Below are positions 19,212 to 29,179 of a stretch of 64,000 nucleotides of DNA, piece after piece; within the stretch, counting starts at the first letter, position 1; each line of letters starts with the position of its first letter. The stretch is from Pseudoalteromonas sp. 0303. Lineage in GTDB: Bacteria > Pseudomonadota > Gammaproteobacteria > Enterobacterales > Alteromonadaceae. The translations under genes were made by a program, and so were the position numbers. The stretch lies in assembly GCF_013349995.1 (NCBI RefSeq), contig NZ_JABVXF010000021.1, positions 26,781 through 90,780 of the forward strand, in the 5' to 3' direction. The notes under the pieces were generated by a model. It had not been told where the DNA came from. It was given only the letters and a program-made list of their open reading frames with translations, and did not search any database.

Positions 19212-21389
19212 TTACTTTGCGCGCTGCTTATTTTTACCTACTCTAGGTTTGGTATTGGCCTTTTTAAACTGGCTAAAACCGGTGTGACGAGTCAGTGCCG
19301 CACGGCCTTTACCGCCCTTTCCTCTAGCAGCTTTCTCGTTGCGACCTTCTTCAGGTACCAAACAGTTCGGTCCTTTACCGATTAGATTCGCTTTGCCCAT
19401 TTTTCTTAGAGCTTCACGGATCATCGGCCAACCAGCCGGATCGTGGTAACGTAAAATTGCTTTGTGTAAGCGACGCTGACGCGCACCTTTTGGAACTGAC
19501 ACTTGTTCAGTATTGTTTTTAATATTGCGCAGCGAGTTCATCTCTGTGTGATAAATCGTGGTTGCATTAGCCATCGGCGATGGATAAAAGTTTTGTACTT
19601 GATCAAGTTTAAAGTCATGAGCCTTTAGCCACAACGCCATGTTCACCATGTCTTCGTCTTTCGTTCCTGGGTGAGCAGAAATAAAATACGGGATCAAATA
19701 CTGCTTTTTACCCGCTTCTTTTGAGTATTTATCAAATAACTCTTTAAACTTATCGTAAGCCCCCATGCCCGGCTTCATCATCTTAGACAATGGACCATCT
19801 TCAGTATGCTCAGGGGCAATTTTTAAGTACCCGCCTACGTGATGGGTAACTAACTCTTTTACGTAGCGCGGATCTTCAACGGCTAAGTCATAGCGTACAC
19901 CAGACGCAATTAAGATTTTCTTGACACCTTTTACATCACGGGCTTTTTTATAAAGCTCAATAGTTGGGGTGTGATCCGTGTCCATGTGCTTACAGATATC
20001 AGGATAAACACATGATAAACGTCGGCACGTACTCTCTGCCTTTTTGCTCTTACAACGTAACTTGTACATATTCGCTGTCGGTCCGCCTAAGTCAGAAATA
20101 ACCCCTGTAAATCCTGGCACTCTGTCACGAATTTGCTCAATTTCATCAATAATTGATTGTTCAGAACGGCTTTGAATAATACGTCCTTCGTGCTCTGTAA
20201 TCGAACAAAAAGAACAACCACCAAAGCAACCACGCATGATGTTCACCGAGGTTTTAATCATTTCATAGGCTGGGATTTTTTCATCGCCGTAGCTTGGGTG
20301 TGGAATACGCTGATATGGCAAACCAAATACGCCATCCATTTCTTCAGTTTCAAGTGGGAATGCTGGCGGGTTAACCCAAATAGAACGATCGCCATGGCGT
20401 TGAAATAACGCACGTGCACAACCTGGGTTGGTTTCTTGGTGCAAAATACGCGAGGCATGGGCATAAAGCGGTTTATTTACGCTTACTTGCTCATACGCTG
20501 GCAGCTTAACGTAGGTCTTTTCCCAAGGCTTAGGACGAGCTGGCTGAACAGTGATTGGCTTAGCCGCCTCGGCACTTAAATCAATACCTGCTTTTTTAAA
20601 TTCAGATTTACTACAACCCACATCATCTGCGCCATACGGGTTTGGAATTGGATCAATCTTACCGATTTTATCAATTGCAGTTGAGTCACTACCACGCCAA
20701 CCCGGTAATGGTTCTTTACGAATAACCGCAGTACCACGAATATCTTGAATTGTCTCAACCGACTCACCCGCAGCAATACGGTGGGCAACTTCAACAAGTG
20801 GGCGCTCAGCATTACCGTAAATTAGAATGTCAGCTTTGGCATCAAACAATACGCTACGGCGTACTTTTTCTTGCCAATAATCATAATGAGCAATACGGCG
20901 TAAACTCGCCTCAATACCACCAATGATCAGCGGCACATCTTTATAAGCTTCGCGACAGCGTTGGCTGTAAACAACTACCGCACGGTCAGGACGTTTACCG
21001 CCTATGTTACCCGGCGTATAAGCATCATCATGACGCATACGCTTTTCAGCAGTATAACGGTTGATCATCGAGTCCATATTACCCGCTGTAACACCAAAGA
21101 ATAAATTAGGCTTACCTAACGCCATAAAGGCATCTTTTGAGTTCCAATCAGGTTGTGCAATTATACCCACACGAAAACCCTGTGACTCAAGCATACGCCC
21201 AATCACAGCCATACCGAAACTTGGGTGATCTACATACGCATCACCACTGACAATGATCACGTCACAGCTATCCCAGCCTAACGCGTCCATTTCTGCACGA
21301 GTGGTTGGTAAAAATGGCGCCGTGCCATAGCATTCAGCCCAATACTTAGGGTAAGAAAACAGGCCTCGCTCGGCTTTTAATGCGCTCAT
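19212..21389 (-). CDS. ygiQ: YgiQ family radical SAM protein
   Basis: 725 residues, typical of the family. An N-terminal region (~1-330) resembles the B12-binding-like and UPF0313 domains. The radical SAM cluster motif is C388, C392 and C395 in [12 protein letters not shown] basic, Lys/Arg/Gly-rich tail (~695-725) is common here. The reaction is not known. It is flanked by terminators on both sides, so monocistronic. Confidence 0.95.
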   Translation of the reverse strand: MSALKAERGLFSYPKYWAECYGTAPFLPTTRAEMDALGWDSCDVIIVSGDAYVDHPSFGMAVIGRMLESQGFRVGIIAQPDWNSKDAFMALGKPNLFFGVTAGNMDSMINRYTAEKRMRHDDAYTPGNIGGKRPDRAVVVYSQRCREAYKDVPLIIGGIEASLRRIAHYDYWQEKVRRSVLFDAKADILIYGNAERPLVEVAHRIAAGESVETIQDIRGTAVIRKEPLPGWRGSDSTAIDKIGKIDPIPNPYGADDVGCSKSEFKKAGIDLSAEAAKPITVQPARPKPWEKTYVKLPAYEQVSVNKPLYAHASRILHQETNPGCARALFQRHGDRSIWVNPPAFPLETEEMDGVFGLPYQRIPHPSYGDEKIPAYEMIKTSVNIMRGCFGGCSFCSITEHEGRIIQSRSEQSIIDEIEQIRDRVPGFTGVISDLGGPTANMYKLRCKSKKAESTCRRLSCVYPDICKHMDTDHTPTIELYKKARDVKGVKKILIASGVRYDLAVEDPRYVKELVTHHVGGYLKIAPEHTEDGPLSKMMKPGMGAYDKFKELFDKYSKEAGKKQYLIPYFISAHPGTKDEDMVNMALWLKAHDFKLDQVQNFYPSPMANATTIYHTEMNSLRNIKNNTEQVSVPKGARQRRLHKAILRYHDPAGWPMIREALRKMGKANLIGKGPNCLVPEEGRNEKAARGKGGKGRAALTRHTGFSQFKKANTKPRVGKNKQRAK

Positions 21390-21457
21390 AAAGTGTACTC
21401 TGCTAACAAAAGGGGCGAATTATACCCCACTCTTATGGATTATTATAGAAAACAAAA

Positions 21458-21478
21458 CGCCCTTCACATGGGAGGGCG
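21458..21478 (-). terminator. terminator of the REC-GGDEF-EAL gene
   Basis: On the minus strand CGCCCT, nine-base loop, AGGGCG, then TTTTGTTTTC. It lies 33 bases after the stop of the gene at 21511. Confidence 0.8.
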
Positions 21479-21510
21479 CTGTTTAATTAATATGCTTTTG
21501 TTGAAACTTT

Positions 21511-23706
21511 CTATTGTTTAGCTTGCAGGTAGGTAATTAACTCTTTTTCTGGCATAGGCTTAGCATACATGAAGCCTTGCACTTCATCACAGCCAAGCTG
21601 GGCTAAATAATCCGCTTGCGCTTGTGTCTCGACCCCTTCTGCTATGGTTTTTAAACCCAGCCTTGCACCTAAAGAAATAATTAACGCAGCAATCGCCTGA
21701 CAATCTTGACCTGGCAAGTCTTTAATAAAATCGCGATCAATTTTGAGTCTGTCTAGCGGAAGTTTTTGCAAGTAACTTAACGATGAAAACCCTGTACCGA
21801 AGTCGTCGATCGCAATCTCGATACCAAACTCTTTGAGCTCTTTTAAAGTTGTGATCACATTCGTAAGCTCATCCATAACCACGCTTTCGGTTACTTCAAG
21901 TTCAATATATTGCGGTTCTACATCGTATTTAATAAGCGTGTCTTTTACTTGCTGAGCATAGCCTTTAACTTTAAATTGTGGCACTGAGACGTTTACTGCA
22001 ATGCTAATTGCAAATCCCATCGCTTCTAGGCGCTTTTGCTGCATACATGCTTGCTCCAGCACCCACTGCCCTATATCGACAATTAAACCGGCATCTTCAG
22101 CCATTGGAACGAAAATCGCTGGCGAAATATACTGACCATTTCCTGAGGGCCAACGCAGCAGCGCTTCACAACCTATAATTTCGAGGGTATTTAAATCAAG
22201 TTGCGGTTGAAACCACACTTCTAATTTACGTTGCTCAAAATCTTGACGAAGCTGCCTGATGATCCCCAAACGCCATGCCATCTGCTCTTCCATATCTGGG
22301 GTATACGTCACCACCATTTCAGAAGATTGTTTTTTAGCTTGGTTTAACGCAATGTAACCGAGTTTTAAGGTCTCGATCCCGGCTTGTTGGAAATCACCTT
22401 GGTAACATAAACCAATTTTAAAGTTGATTGGTAAAATGTGTTCACCAGCATTGAACGGCAAACTTAAATGCTCGCGTAGTAGCTCAACATCACATTCACC
22501 AACGGGTAACAGTAAGCCAAACACATCTGCACCAATACGCGAGAGCAGCTTTGCATTTGGGTATTCTTGATGTAGCCTATCAACAATGGCATTTAGTAAT
22601 AAGTTACCAATCTCTTGGCCTAAGCCATTATTAATATCTGAGAATTGCGCAACATCAATTAATAAAAAGACATAGTCACTTTTACCCGGCTGGTAGTAAC
22701 GCTCCACTTTATTCATGAAATCGTTACGATTCGATAAGCCAGTTAAAACATCTTTATAAGCTGCATCACGTAAACGGTTAAACAATCTAACATTATCAAG
22801 ACCAACACTGACATTGGTTAAAAATATCTCTGCAAATTGTAGTTGTGAAGGACTTGGAGTGTGCTCGGTTTCTAAGTAAATAGCTGCTTGGCGGTTTTTG
22901 CTTTTTAATAAATACGTACTGTCTACATCGGTGTGCTGATGCTCACCTTGGGCTAGGCAGTTGTTAACTTGCATGATAATACGGCCATCATCAAGCTGCT
23001 CAATACCCTGGCCAATAAACTCATTATATTCAGCACAACCACCTAAAACATAAACCTGATTGTCATCTTCAATAGAACCACACAGTAAACCTTGCGGTTC
23101 GCAATCTAAAATAATTGAGAGCTGCTTAATCACTGCCATCGAAAAAGCTTTGATATCAGTAAAACCAAGAATAGCCTTAGATGCATACAAAATATTATTT
23201 AACGCGCGGCTTTGAAATTCGAGCTGACATACTTGCTCATAAGAGCGAATAGCAGTAACCAGGGCGGTGATAAGTTTACTACGTGTTAGCTCTGTTTTTG
23301 TTTTGTAGTCGTTAATATCGTATTCGCGGATCACTTTTTCTTCAGGTGCATAGCCTGGTTGTCCGGTACGTAAAATAATGCGCACATTGTGATTATTGAG
23401 GCACTCTCTAACCTGCTTTACAACTTGCAAGCCAGCATCATCTGACTCCATAACCACATCAAGGAGTATTACCGAAATCGAATGGTCATTTTTAAGTAAT
23501 TCGAGCGCTTCTGCACCTGAGTAGGCATGGTGGAATCGCAGCCCTTTATCCCAAAACTCAACGCCTGAAAGAGCAAGCTTAGTAACTGAATGTATTTCTG
23601 GATCATCATCGACAATTAATACGTCCCAAAAATCAGAGACAGTTTCATCCACTAACTGTTCGTCATCTTGGTCACTAAACAAAAAGTCGTTACTCTCTGA
23701 TGCCAT
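21511..23706 (-). CDS. response regulator with DUF3369, GGDEF-like and EAL domains
   Basis: 731 residues. An N-terminal receiver domain (~28-150) has the acidic pocket VDDDPE and the phospho-acceptor in VILLDVVM. A DUF3369 sensor-like domain (~160-320) follows. The GGDEF-like domain (~330-460) reads RIGADVFG instead of GGDEF, so cyclase activity is unlikely. The EAL domain (~480-725) is intact: CEALLRW, and DDFGTGFSSLSYL with KIDRDFI. It should be a phosphorylation-controlled c-di-GMP phosphodiesterase. No histidine kinase is adjacent, so the partner is unknown. Monocistronic and divergent from the SRPBCC gene. Confidence 0.93.
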   Translation of the reverse strand: MASESNDFLFSDQDDEQLVDETVSDFWDVLIVDDDPEIHSVTKLALSGVEFWDKGLRFHHAYSGAEALELLKNDHSISVILLDVVMESDDAGLQVVKQVRECLNNHNVRIILRTGQPGYAPEEKVIREYDINDYKTKTELTRSKLITALVTAIRSYEQVCQLEFQSRALNNILYASKAILGFTDIKAFSMAVIKQLSIILDCEPQGLLCGSIEDDNQVYVLGGCAEYNEFIGQGIEQLDDGRIIMQVNNCLAQGEHQHTDVDSTYLLKSKNRQAAIYLETEHTPSPSQLQFAEIFLTNVSVGLDNVRLFNRLRDAAYKDVLTGLSNRNDFMNKVERYYQPGKSDYVFLLIDVAQFSDINNGLGQEIGNLLLNAIVDRLHQEYPNAKLLSRIGADVFGLLLPVGECDVELLREHLSLPFNAGEHILPINFKIGLCYQGDFQQAGIETLKLGYIALNQAKKQSSEMVVTYTPDMEEQMAWRLGIIRQLRQDFEQRKLEVWFQPQLDLNTLEIIGCEALLRWPSGNGQYISPAIFVPMAEDAGLIVDIGQWVLEQACMQQKRLEAMGFAISIAVNVSVPQFKVKGYAQQVKDTLIKYDVEPQYIELEVTESVVMDELTNVITTLKELKEFGIEIAIDDFGTGFSSLSYLQKLPLDRLKIDRDFIKDLPGQDCQAIAALIISLGARLGLKTIAEGVETQAQADYLAQLGCDEVQGFMYAKPMPEKELITYLQAKQ

Positions 23707-23893
23707 TAATAATTCCTTAAAGTGATCCCCGTAATACTGTAACTATGGCGCCACTCCATTTTACAGCGATGCTCAAAATTCTATCACTTATTTAACTATG
23801 ATACATTAGTGATAGCTTATATAGTATCAAACAAATTATAGTCTATGTTACGTATAATGTTATGAAAGTTATAAAACAATTGCCTGAGGTGAG

Positions 23894-24472
23894 ATTATTA
23901 AAATACTCATTTTTACCCTAAAAGCGATTTTTATCAGCATTCTGATCTCACTTGTGATTGGGCTCATGCTTTCACCGCAATATACTGTTCACAAATCAAT
24001 TAAAGTGAATGCGAGCAGTGCTGAAGTTGCGAGCCTTGTTGGTGACTTTAATCAATGGCCTAAATGGCAACCATGGCAGGCTGTCGACCCGAGTATCGAA
24101 TTTACCATTGCAGAGCCTAGCCAAGGAGTAGGTGCACATCAATTTTGGCAAAGTCGCTTTGGCGAAGGTGAAATGACCATCACCCAACTCGACAACAGCC
24201 AGCTTTCATTTAATATCTTATTTAATAAAGAACACATTGCCCAAGGCACAATTCGCTATTTACCTGAGGGTGATAACGTTAACATTGAGTGTTCATTAAA
24301 AGGTGAGGTCAACACCCCTATTATTGGTGGCTACCTTGCTTTACTAAGCCAGTATATTCTCAATAACACAGTAAAACTGGCGCTCAATAACATCAAAACT
24401 CATGCGCAGTTAGCAACAACAGGTAAGGACAGTGTGACCGATGACAGTGAAAGCAGCTCAGGCGAGAGTTAA
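23894..24472 (+). CDS. SRPBCC-family protein with N-terminal membrane anchor; probable ATT start
   Basis: The frame encodes an SRPBCC/polyketide-cyclase-like domain (hydrophobic ligand-binding helix-grip fold; VNASSAEVASLVGDFNQWPKWQPW is its typical first helix) of ~150 residues. The first standard start, GTG at 23954, would cut off 20 codons that encode a membrane helix (KILIFTLKAIFISILISL). The frame is open back to a TGA at 23888, and GAGGTGAG (23886-23893) lies directly before ATT ATT at 23894-23899. No ATG, GTG or TTG exists in that stretch, so translation probably starts at an ATT, or the ATG has mutated. Function unknown. Its 3' end overlaps the next gene by 32 bases. Confidence 0.65.
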   Translation: MIKILIFTLKAIFISILISLVIGLMLSPQYTVHKSIKVNASSAEVASLVGDFNQWPKWQPWQAVDPSIEFTIAEPSQGVGAHQFWQSRFGEGEMTITQLDNSQLSFNILFNKEHIAQGTIRYLPEGDNVNIECSLKGEVNTPIIGGYLALLSQYILNNTVKLALNNIKTHAQLATTGKDSVTDDSESSSGES

Positions 24473-25328
24473 TCTTGCTAATATCATAGAAAACCAGCTT
24501 GGCTACCCTATTCATAAGGCATCATCGGCTAGGATCAACCATGCTGGTGATGACAGCTACTCAGCACAAGGTCAACAGCAGTTAGCTTATCAAATTAAAG
24601 CGCAAGCAAGCCTTTTAGAGCGCGCCCAAACTCGCCAAGAAATTCAATTCATTAAGCGCCAAGAAAATATCGAAACCATTATGGCGATGGCTATGGCGTT
24701 TTGCCCCGATGTCACGGGCCAACAACAACCAGATTTTGATTGGATAGAGCGCTTTATTAGTTTATGTGAAGACACAGCTAATTCTTCAATGCAAAAGCTA
24801 TGGGCAAAAATACTCGCAGGTGAGACCGTGTCACCGGGCACCTTTTCGATTAAAAGCTTACAAACACTTAAACACATGACACAGCGCGAAGCAGATGCCC
24901 TTCAGCGCTGTACATCACTGTGTGGCTTCAATGAAAAAGATAACAGCCACTTAATTTTACTTGGCTTTTACAAGAAGCCTTCGCTGTTTGATTTACTTAG
25001 AAAAGGTAACAAGGTGTCATTTAATTTAGGGAAAACCCCTGTTAGCTTTCCTGACATTCTTACCCTAATGGATATTAACTTGCTGTATCGAAAAGAAATC
25101 GAGTCAGCTGTTTTAAAAGCTGGCCAAGAACTGGTGCTGAGCTTTATGAATCAACGCTTGGTTTTAAAAGCAAAAAGTAATGACTTAGTACTCAGTTATT
25201 ATAAATTTACACAAACGGGCGACGAGTTAAGAAAGCTAATCGCATCGCCAATAAATAAGGCTTATAAGCAGATACTTTCAACATCATTAGAAGATGAATT
25301 TGAAGTTAGCTGGCAAGCTTTAAAATAA
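24441..25328 (+). CDS. TIGR03899 family protein (DUF2806-like)
   Basis: 295 residues of a family found mainly in Alteromonadales and Vibrionales. The recognisable core is the LCEDTANSSMQKLWAKILAGE segment (~113-133) followed by an SLQTLKHMTQREADAL helix, resembling DUF2806. No signal peptide or membrane helix; a cytoplasmic protein of unknown role. Its start lies within the 3' end of the SRPBCC gene, so the two are probably co-translated. A long hairpin spans the stop codon. Confidence 0.75.
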   Translation: MTVKAAQARVNLANIIENQLGYPIHKASSARINHAGDDSYSAQGQQQLAYQIKAQASLLERAQTRQEIQFIKRQENIETIMAMAMAFCPDVTGQQQPDFDWIERFISLCEDTANSSMQKLWAKILAGETVSPGTFSIKSLQTLKHMTQREADALQRCTSLCGFNEKDNSHLILLGFYKKPSLFDLLRKGNKVSFNLGKTPVSFPDILTLMDINLLYRKEIESAVLKAGQELVLSFMNQRLVLKAKSNDLVLSYYKFTQTGDELRKLIASPINKAYKQILSTSLEDEFEVSWQALK

Positions 25329-25341
25329 AGCTGCCAGCTAA
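25306..25341. terminator. long hairpin across the stop of the TIGR03899 gene
   Basis: TTAGCTGGCA-a-GCTTTA-aaa-TAAAGC-TGCCAGCTAA pairs over 16 bp with one bulged A, and the loop region includes the TAA stop. No clean T run follows. It sits 20 bases from the convergent stop at 25362 and probably terminates or stabilises both transcripts. Confidence 0.6.
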
Positions 25342-25361
25342 ATATAAACCGAAAAACTCGA

Positions 25362-26132
25362 TTAGAAGTGGATTTGAATACCCGCAAATGGGCCTGATGC
25401 ATCTAAATCTGTGTAGATATCATCAATATCATCAAGCTCTAAAGTCATTGAGCGGTAACCCGCTTTAATGTCCATATCAATTGCTAAGTTATCAAGTAAA
25501 GCGTATGCAACACCCGCTTGGTAGTCTTGAACTTTGCTATCGTCGATAGCCAGTAAGCTACCTTCAAAGAATACGCTTAAACCTGTTAACGGCAAGCCAA
25601 CTTCAGCACGACCATACACTAAAGGTACGAAACCAGAAAAATCAACGCGCTCAGTTGTACTTGGGCCACCTTCTTGCGAAGTACCCGTTACCGTAATTTC
25701 ACCGTCAAATTGTTTAGCGTTTACACCTAAATCAATTGAAACCAAATCATTATCAAAGATTTCGTAATATAGGATGTAGTCAACATGTGATAAATCACTC
25801 ACTGTGCCTACTTGTGTGCCTACAACGTAATCAGAACCACCAAAACTAAATGTTTCATCAAGTGTTGTATCACCATTTAACTCAAGTTCAGTGTATTTTA
25901 GTTTAATGTTTGGTACTAACGGCACTGGGTGCTCAAGTGCTGCGTAGTAGCTCGTAAACGTTTCATCATCAAATTTAAAGCTTTGTAGATTTCCGTCTTG
26001 AGCAAAACTACCGCTGTTATCTGATTGCCAGCCATCAACACCTAGGTATAAACCTAATAATGTATCAGCTTGCGCTGTTGGAGCTAAACAGGCCATTGAA
26101 AGGGCAGCTGCTAAACAGTACTTTTTCATCAT
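25362..26132 (-). CDS. TIGR04219 family outer-membrane beta-barrel protein
   Basis: 256 residues with a signal peptide ending near TAQA (residue ~22) and a mature part of alternating beta strands that ends in an aromatic residue (GIQIHF), the usual outer-membrane insertion signal. LLGLYLGVDGWQSD near the mature N-terminus is typical of TIGR04219. Function unknown. Separated by one base from the upstream DUF2333 gene, so in an operon with it and with the PCu(A)C gene. Confidence 0.8.
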   Translation of the reverse strand: MMKKYCLAAALSMACLAPTAQADTLLGLYLGVDGWQSDNSGSFAQDGNLQSFKFDDETFTSYYAALEHPVPLVPNIKLKYTELELNGDTTLDETFSFGGSDYVVGTQVGTVSDLSHVDYILYYEIFDNDLVSIDLGVNAKQFDGEITVTGTSQEGGPSTTERVDFSGFVPLVYGRAEVGLPLTGLSVFFEGSLLAIDDSKVQDYQAGVAYALLDNLAIDMDIKAGYRSMTLELDDIDDIYTDLDASGPFAGIQIHF

Positions 26133-26133
26133 T

Positions 26134-27120
26134 TTATCCTTGCGCTAAAAGTTCGCTAAGTTCAATTAGAGCCGCATTGGCTCGAGAAATATAATTCGCC
26201 ATGACCAGTGAGTGGTTAGCAACAAAACCAAAACCACTGCCATTTAAGATCATTGGGCTCCACACAGTTTCTTGCGTGGCCTCTAATTCACGAATAATTT
26301 GTTGCAGACTAACACGAGCATTTTTCTTTTCTAAGACATCAGCAAAATCATATTCAACCGCTTGTAAAAAGTGCAGTAATGCCCACGTTGCACCACGCGA
26401 TTCATAAAATACATCATCAATTTGCCACCAAGATGTTTTTACTTGGCTTTGCAAAGGGGTGTATGTTGCTTGATGAGCCGCAGTATCGCCAGCTAAATCA
26501 GTATTCAAACGATCTTGACCAACACTTGCACTTAAACGCTGGCTTAAACTACCTAAACGCTTTTCAGCTTCTTTTAACCAGCCACGTAAGTTATCGGCAC
26601 GGGCATAAAACTGGCTATCTCGATCGTTCTGATCCGCAATTTGGGTACGGTATACAATAAGTAAATCAATACCCTTTTGATATTCAGTTTCTGCGCTAGG
26701 CCATGCCCATGCTACCGAGCTTATATTAAATTGCGGCTGTGCTTTTTTAAGAGCTTCGTGCTCAGTTGATTGAGACTGTGAACGACTGAAGTCTTTACGC
26801 ATCGACAACACTAAATCTCGGGTCATCTCAAGCGCGCCGTATTCCCACGCCGGCATGTTATCCATCATTACACTTGGTGGCATCATATCGTTAGATAAGT
26901 AGCCGCCAGGCTTATTTAATAATGTACTTGCCACATTGATCAACGTAGTTGTTGTTGTGTAGCCGGTGACAAACTTTTCACCGCGCATTTGCGCTTCCTG
27001 TTTTGCCTTGCTAACAACATCCATACGAGCTGGTTCACTACTCCAGTAAACAGCAATCGCGTAAAAAATAATTAGTATAATAAGTAATGCACTGGCTATT
27101 TTTCCTTTATGCTCAGACAT
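26134..27120 (-). CDS. DUF2333 family membrane-anchored protein
   Basis: 328 residues. One N-terminal membrane helix (~9-27, ASALLIILIIFYAIAVYW) is followed by a large, mostly helical periplasmic part. FYARADNLRGWLKEAEKRLG (~178-197) and LSQRLSASVG are family hallmarks. No function is known for DUF2333. It lies between the PCu(A)C gene (eight bases upstream) and the TIGR04219 barrel gene. Confidence 0.75.
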   Translation of the reverse strand: MSEHKGKIASALLIILIIFYAIAVYWSSEPARMDVVSKAKQEAQMRGEKFVTGYTTTTTLINVASTLLNKPGGYLSNDMMPPSVMMDNMPAWEYGALEMTRDLVLSMRKDFSRSQSQSTEHEALKKAQPQFNISSVAWAWPSAETEYQKGIDLLIVYRTQIADQNDRDSQFYARADNLRGWLKEAEKRLGSLSQRLSASVGQDRLNTDLAGDTAAHQATYTPLQSQVKTSWWQIDDVFYESRGATWALLHFLQAVEYDFADVLEKKNARVSLQQIIRELEATQETVWSPMILNGSGFGFVANHSLVMANYISRANAALIELSELLAQG

Positions 27121-27128
27121 AATACCTC

Positions 27129-27635
27129 CTAGTGATGTGAGTGCTCTTTACTTTTTTTTGATGCCTGCTCAGACATTTCTTGTAAAGACACAACCTTGGC
27201 TTGAGTAAAAACTCGATTGCCATCATTAAAATATAGCGTGAGTTTTCGTTCTTGCCCTGCTTTTAGTTGATCTTCAGGTTCAAACACCATTAAGTGATAA
27301 CCACCCGGTTTAAACTCAACACTGCTGTGCCCATCAATCTTTAATGATAAAACCTGTTCCATTTTCATCATGCCATCAACATGAGTATGCTGATGAATTT
27401 CAACACGTCCTAAACCATCAAGCTCGGCTTTAGTTAATACCGTTGCATGCTCACTTGGGTTAGTAATAGTTAAATAAGCCACGCTGGCTTTACTGGCTGG
27501 TAAAAATTCACGTACCTGCGCATTGCTTACGGTTACTTCGGCAACATCGCTATGATCATGACCACTATGGGCAGATGAAAAAGTACTAAAGAATAAACTT
27601 GCGGTAAGAAAAGAGAGTGCGGGCCACAGTTTCAT
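27129..27635 (-). CDS. PCu(A)C-type periplasmic copper chaperone
   Basis: 168 residues with a signal peptide (FLTASLFFSTFSSAHS). The mature domain (~32-150) is the PCu(A)C/DUF461 cupredoxin-like fold with the HxnMx(n)HxM copper-binding set: H in VEIHQHTHVDGMMKM and HLMVF near residue 118. His-rich tails occur at both ends (HSGHDHSD, KEHSHH). The family delivers Cu(I) to the CuA site of cytochrome oxidase. First gene of a three-gene minus-strand operon. Confidence 0.9.
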   Translation of the reverse strand: MKLWPALSFLTASLFFSTFSSAHSGHDHSDVAEVTVSNAQVREFLPASKASVAYLTITNPSEHATVLTKAELDGLGRVEIHQHTHVDGMMKMEQVLSLKIDGHSSVEFKPGGYHLMVFEPEDQLKAGQERKLTLYFNDGNRVFTQAKVVSLQEMSEQASKKSKEHSHH

Positions 27636-27715
27636 TATGTTTTAATCCTTGTTAAGACATTAACTTACCCGCTAAATTTAGCATATTTTATGTATTAAGG
27701 CAGTTTATTAGTACC

Positions 27716-28042
27716 TTAAGCTGGCGATTTTTTGTTATCGGCAATCAACCAGCATAATGCTGCGATTAGTAAAAGTGGCCATGCAATCATGACTGAGCCA
27801 AATAAAAACGCAAGCACAACACCAATCAAAGCAACAACACCTGCGCCTAGCAGCCCAATAGTGAATAGCGCAACACCTGCAACGACGGCAATGACTGCCA
27901 CTATTGCACCGATGACCTCAAGCCCAGCCCAACTCATATCAGCAATTGATAAAGGTAATTGCCATGAGTCAAACGATACAAATGAAACCGCATCAGTGCA
28001 TAGTAATAACATTGCCAAAATGATGATAGCTAACGTTTTCAT
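27716..28042 (-). CDS. small hydrophobic membrane protein in the psp operon
   Basis: 108 residues with an N-terminal hydrophobic segment or signal (MKTLAIIILAMLLLCTDA) and two to three further membrane helices rich in G, A, V and I (~43-100). No family recognised. It is ten bases downstream of pspC and in the same direction, so it is probably a phage-shock or membrane-stress accessory protein. Confidence 0.65.
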   Translation of the reverse strand: MKTLAIIILAMLLLCTDAVSFVSFDSWQLPLSIADMSWAGLEVIGAIVAVIAVVAGVALFTIGLLGAGVVALIGVVLAFLFGSVMIAWPLLLIAALCWLIADNKKSPA

Positions 28043-28051
28043 GCTCTACTC

Positions 28052-28261
28052 CTAGTAACCTTTCACTGGTAAAGTGCAATGAGCCACTAAATAACCCACG
28101 CCTATTAACAGGGGCATTTGAATAAGTAATATGATCATGACCAAACGTGTTGACCATACAGGGAAGCCCAAGCGCGCAGCGAGTCCGCTACATACACCCG
28201 AGATCTTTTTATTACTCAGATCACGGTACCAGCGTGTCGATGTGCGATAAGTATTCATCAT
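28052..28261 (-). CDS. pspC: PspC domain protein
   Basis: 69 residues: the cytoplasmic motif KKISGVCSGLAARLGF (~16-31) followed by a membrane segment (~36-62). PspC relays envelope stress in the phage shock response. It is shorter than E. coli PspC (119), lacking the long C-terminal region. Seven bases after pspA. No pspB is present between pspA and pspC. Confidence 0.88.
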   Translation of the reverse strand: MMNTYRTSTRWYRDLSNKKISGVCSGLAARLGFPVWSTRLVMIILLIQMPLLIGVGYLVAHCTLPVKGY

Positions 28262-28268
28262 TAACCTC

Positions 28269-28943
28269 CTAAGCCGACTGCTTCATCGTTGCTTTCAAGT
28301 CAGCAAGCTCTTTATCGATTGCTTCATCTTTCTCAAGGGCAGCGAATTGTGCTGCGGTTGAATTTGCGGCATCACTTTGTGTCAGTTCATACGCCTCAAC
28401 TTGCGACTCAATGCTTTCAACGCGCTGCTCTAAGTAGTCAAAACGCGCTAATGCATCTTCAACTTTACTGCTATGCAGCTGCTCTTTTACTTTTAAGCGT
28501 GCTGTAACAACGCGTTCTTTTTGCATGTAAATCAGCTGTTTGGCCTTTGCATCTGCAAGCTTGTTTTGTAAACGCTGACAATCTTCTGTCAATTTAGCGA
28601 GTGACTCTGCCACTTTATCCATTTCAGCTTGTTGTGCTTCGATTTCTGTCGTTAAACACTGCTTTTCAACTAATGCTGCTTTGGCAAGATCATCACGATC
28701 TTTACTCAACGCTTTTTCTGCTTTCGCTTGCCAATCAGCTACTTTCGCTTCTTTTGCAGCAATTTCACGCTTCATTTGCTTTTCTTGCGTTAAGAATGTC
28801 GCAGCAGTTGCACGGCATTCAGTCAGTGCATCCTGCATTTCTTGCACGAGTAGATTAAGTAACTTTTCAGGAACTTCAGCTTTGTCTAATGCTGCAGAAA
28901 GGTTTGCCTGAATAATGTCATTTACGCGATTTAATACACCCAT
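28269..28943 (-). CDS. pspA: PspA/IM30 family membrane-stress protein
   Basis: 224 residues, almost wholly coiled coil, starting with MGVLNRVNDIIQANLSAALDKAE, the typical amphipathic first helix. It belongs to the ESCRT-III-like PspA/Vipp1 family, which polymerises on damaged inner membrane to stop proton leakage. AGGAGA lies seven bases before the ATG. A sigma-54-like promoter lies ~43 bases upstream. First gene of a pspA-pspC-membrane protein operon. Confidence 0.93.
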   Translation of the reverse strand: MGVLNRVNDIIQANLSAALDKAEVPEKLLNLLVQEMQDALTECRATAATFLTQEKQMKREIAAKEAKVADWQAKAEKALSKDRDDLAKAALVEKQCLTTEIEAQQAEMDKVAESLAKLTEDCQRLQNKLADAKAKQLIYMQKERVVTARLKVKEQLHSSKVEDALARFDYLEQRVESIESQVEAYELTQSDAANSTAAQFAALEKDEAIDKELADLKATMKQSA

Positions 28944-28985
28944 GTGACTCTCCTGTTGATTATTGGGTTAATACAGCTAGGAGAT

Positions 28986-29001
28986 TCCAATTCTTGTGCC
29001 A
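28986..29001 (-). promoter_or_regulatory. sigma-54-like promoter of the psp operon
   Basis: The minus strand reads TTGGCACAAGAATTGGA, compared with the -24/-12 consensus YTGGCACGNNNNTTGCW: the -24 box is perfect and the -12 box differs by one base (TTGG for TTGC). Position ~43 bases upstream of pspA and the known sigma-54 dependence of psp in other proteobacteria support it. No pspF activator gene is adjacent; dusA lies upstream instead. Confidence 0.55.
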
Positions 29002-29138
29002 ACTAACGAATAAATTAAAATTATCATTTATATACAATAAGTTGAGTCAATTAAATTTAGATTTAGGCTGACTAGTGACTGAATGAAAAATAACTAATTT
29101 GACTAAAAAATTAACTTTTTCACTAAATTTTAGGATCA

Positions 29139-29165
29139 AAAAAAGCCACAAAATGTGGCTTTTTT
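29139..29165 (-). terminator. terminator of dusA
   Basis: AAAAAAGCCACA, three-base loop, TGTGGCTTTTTT: a 12-bp perfect stem 15 bases after the dusA stop, with a U run on either strand. Confidence 0.92.
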
Positions 29166-29179
29166 AATAGGGTAAATGA

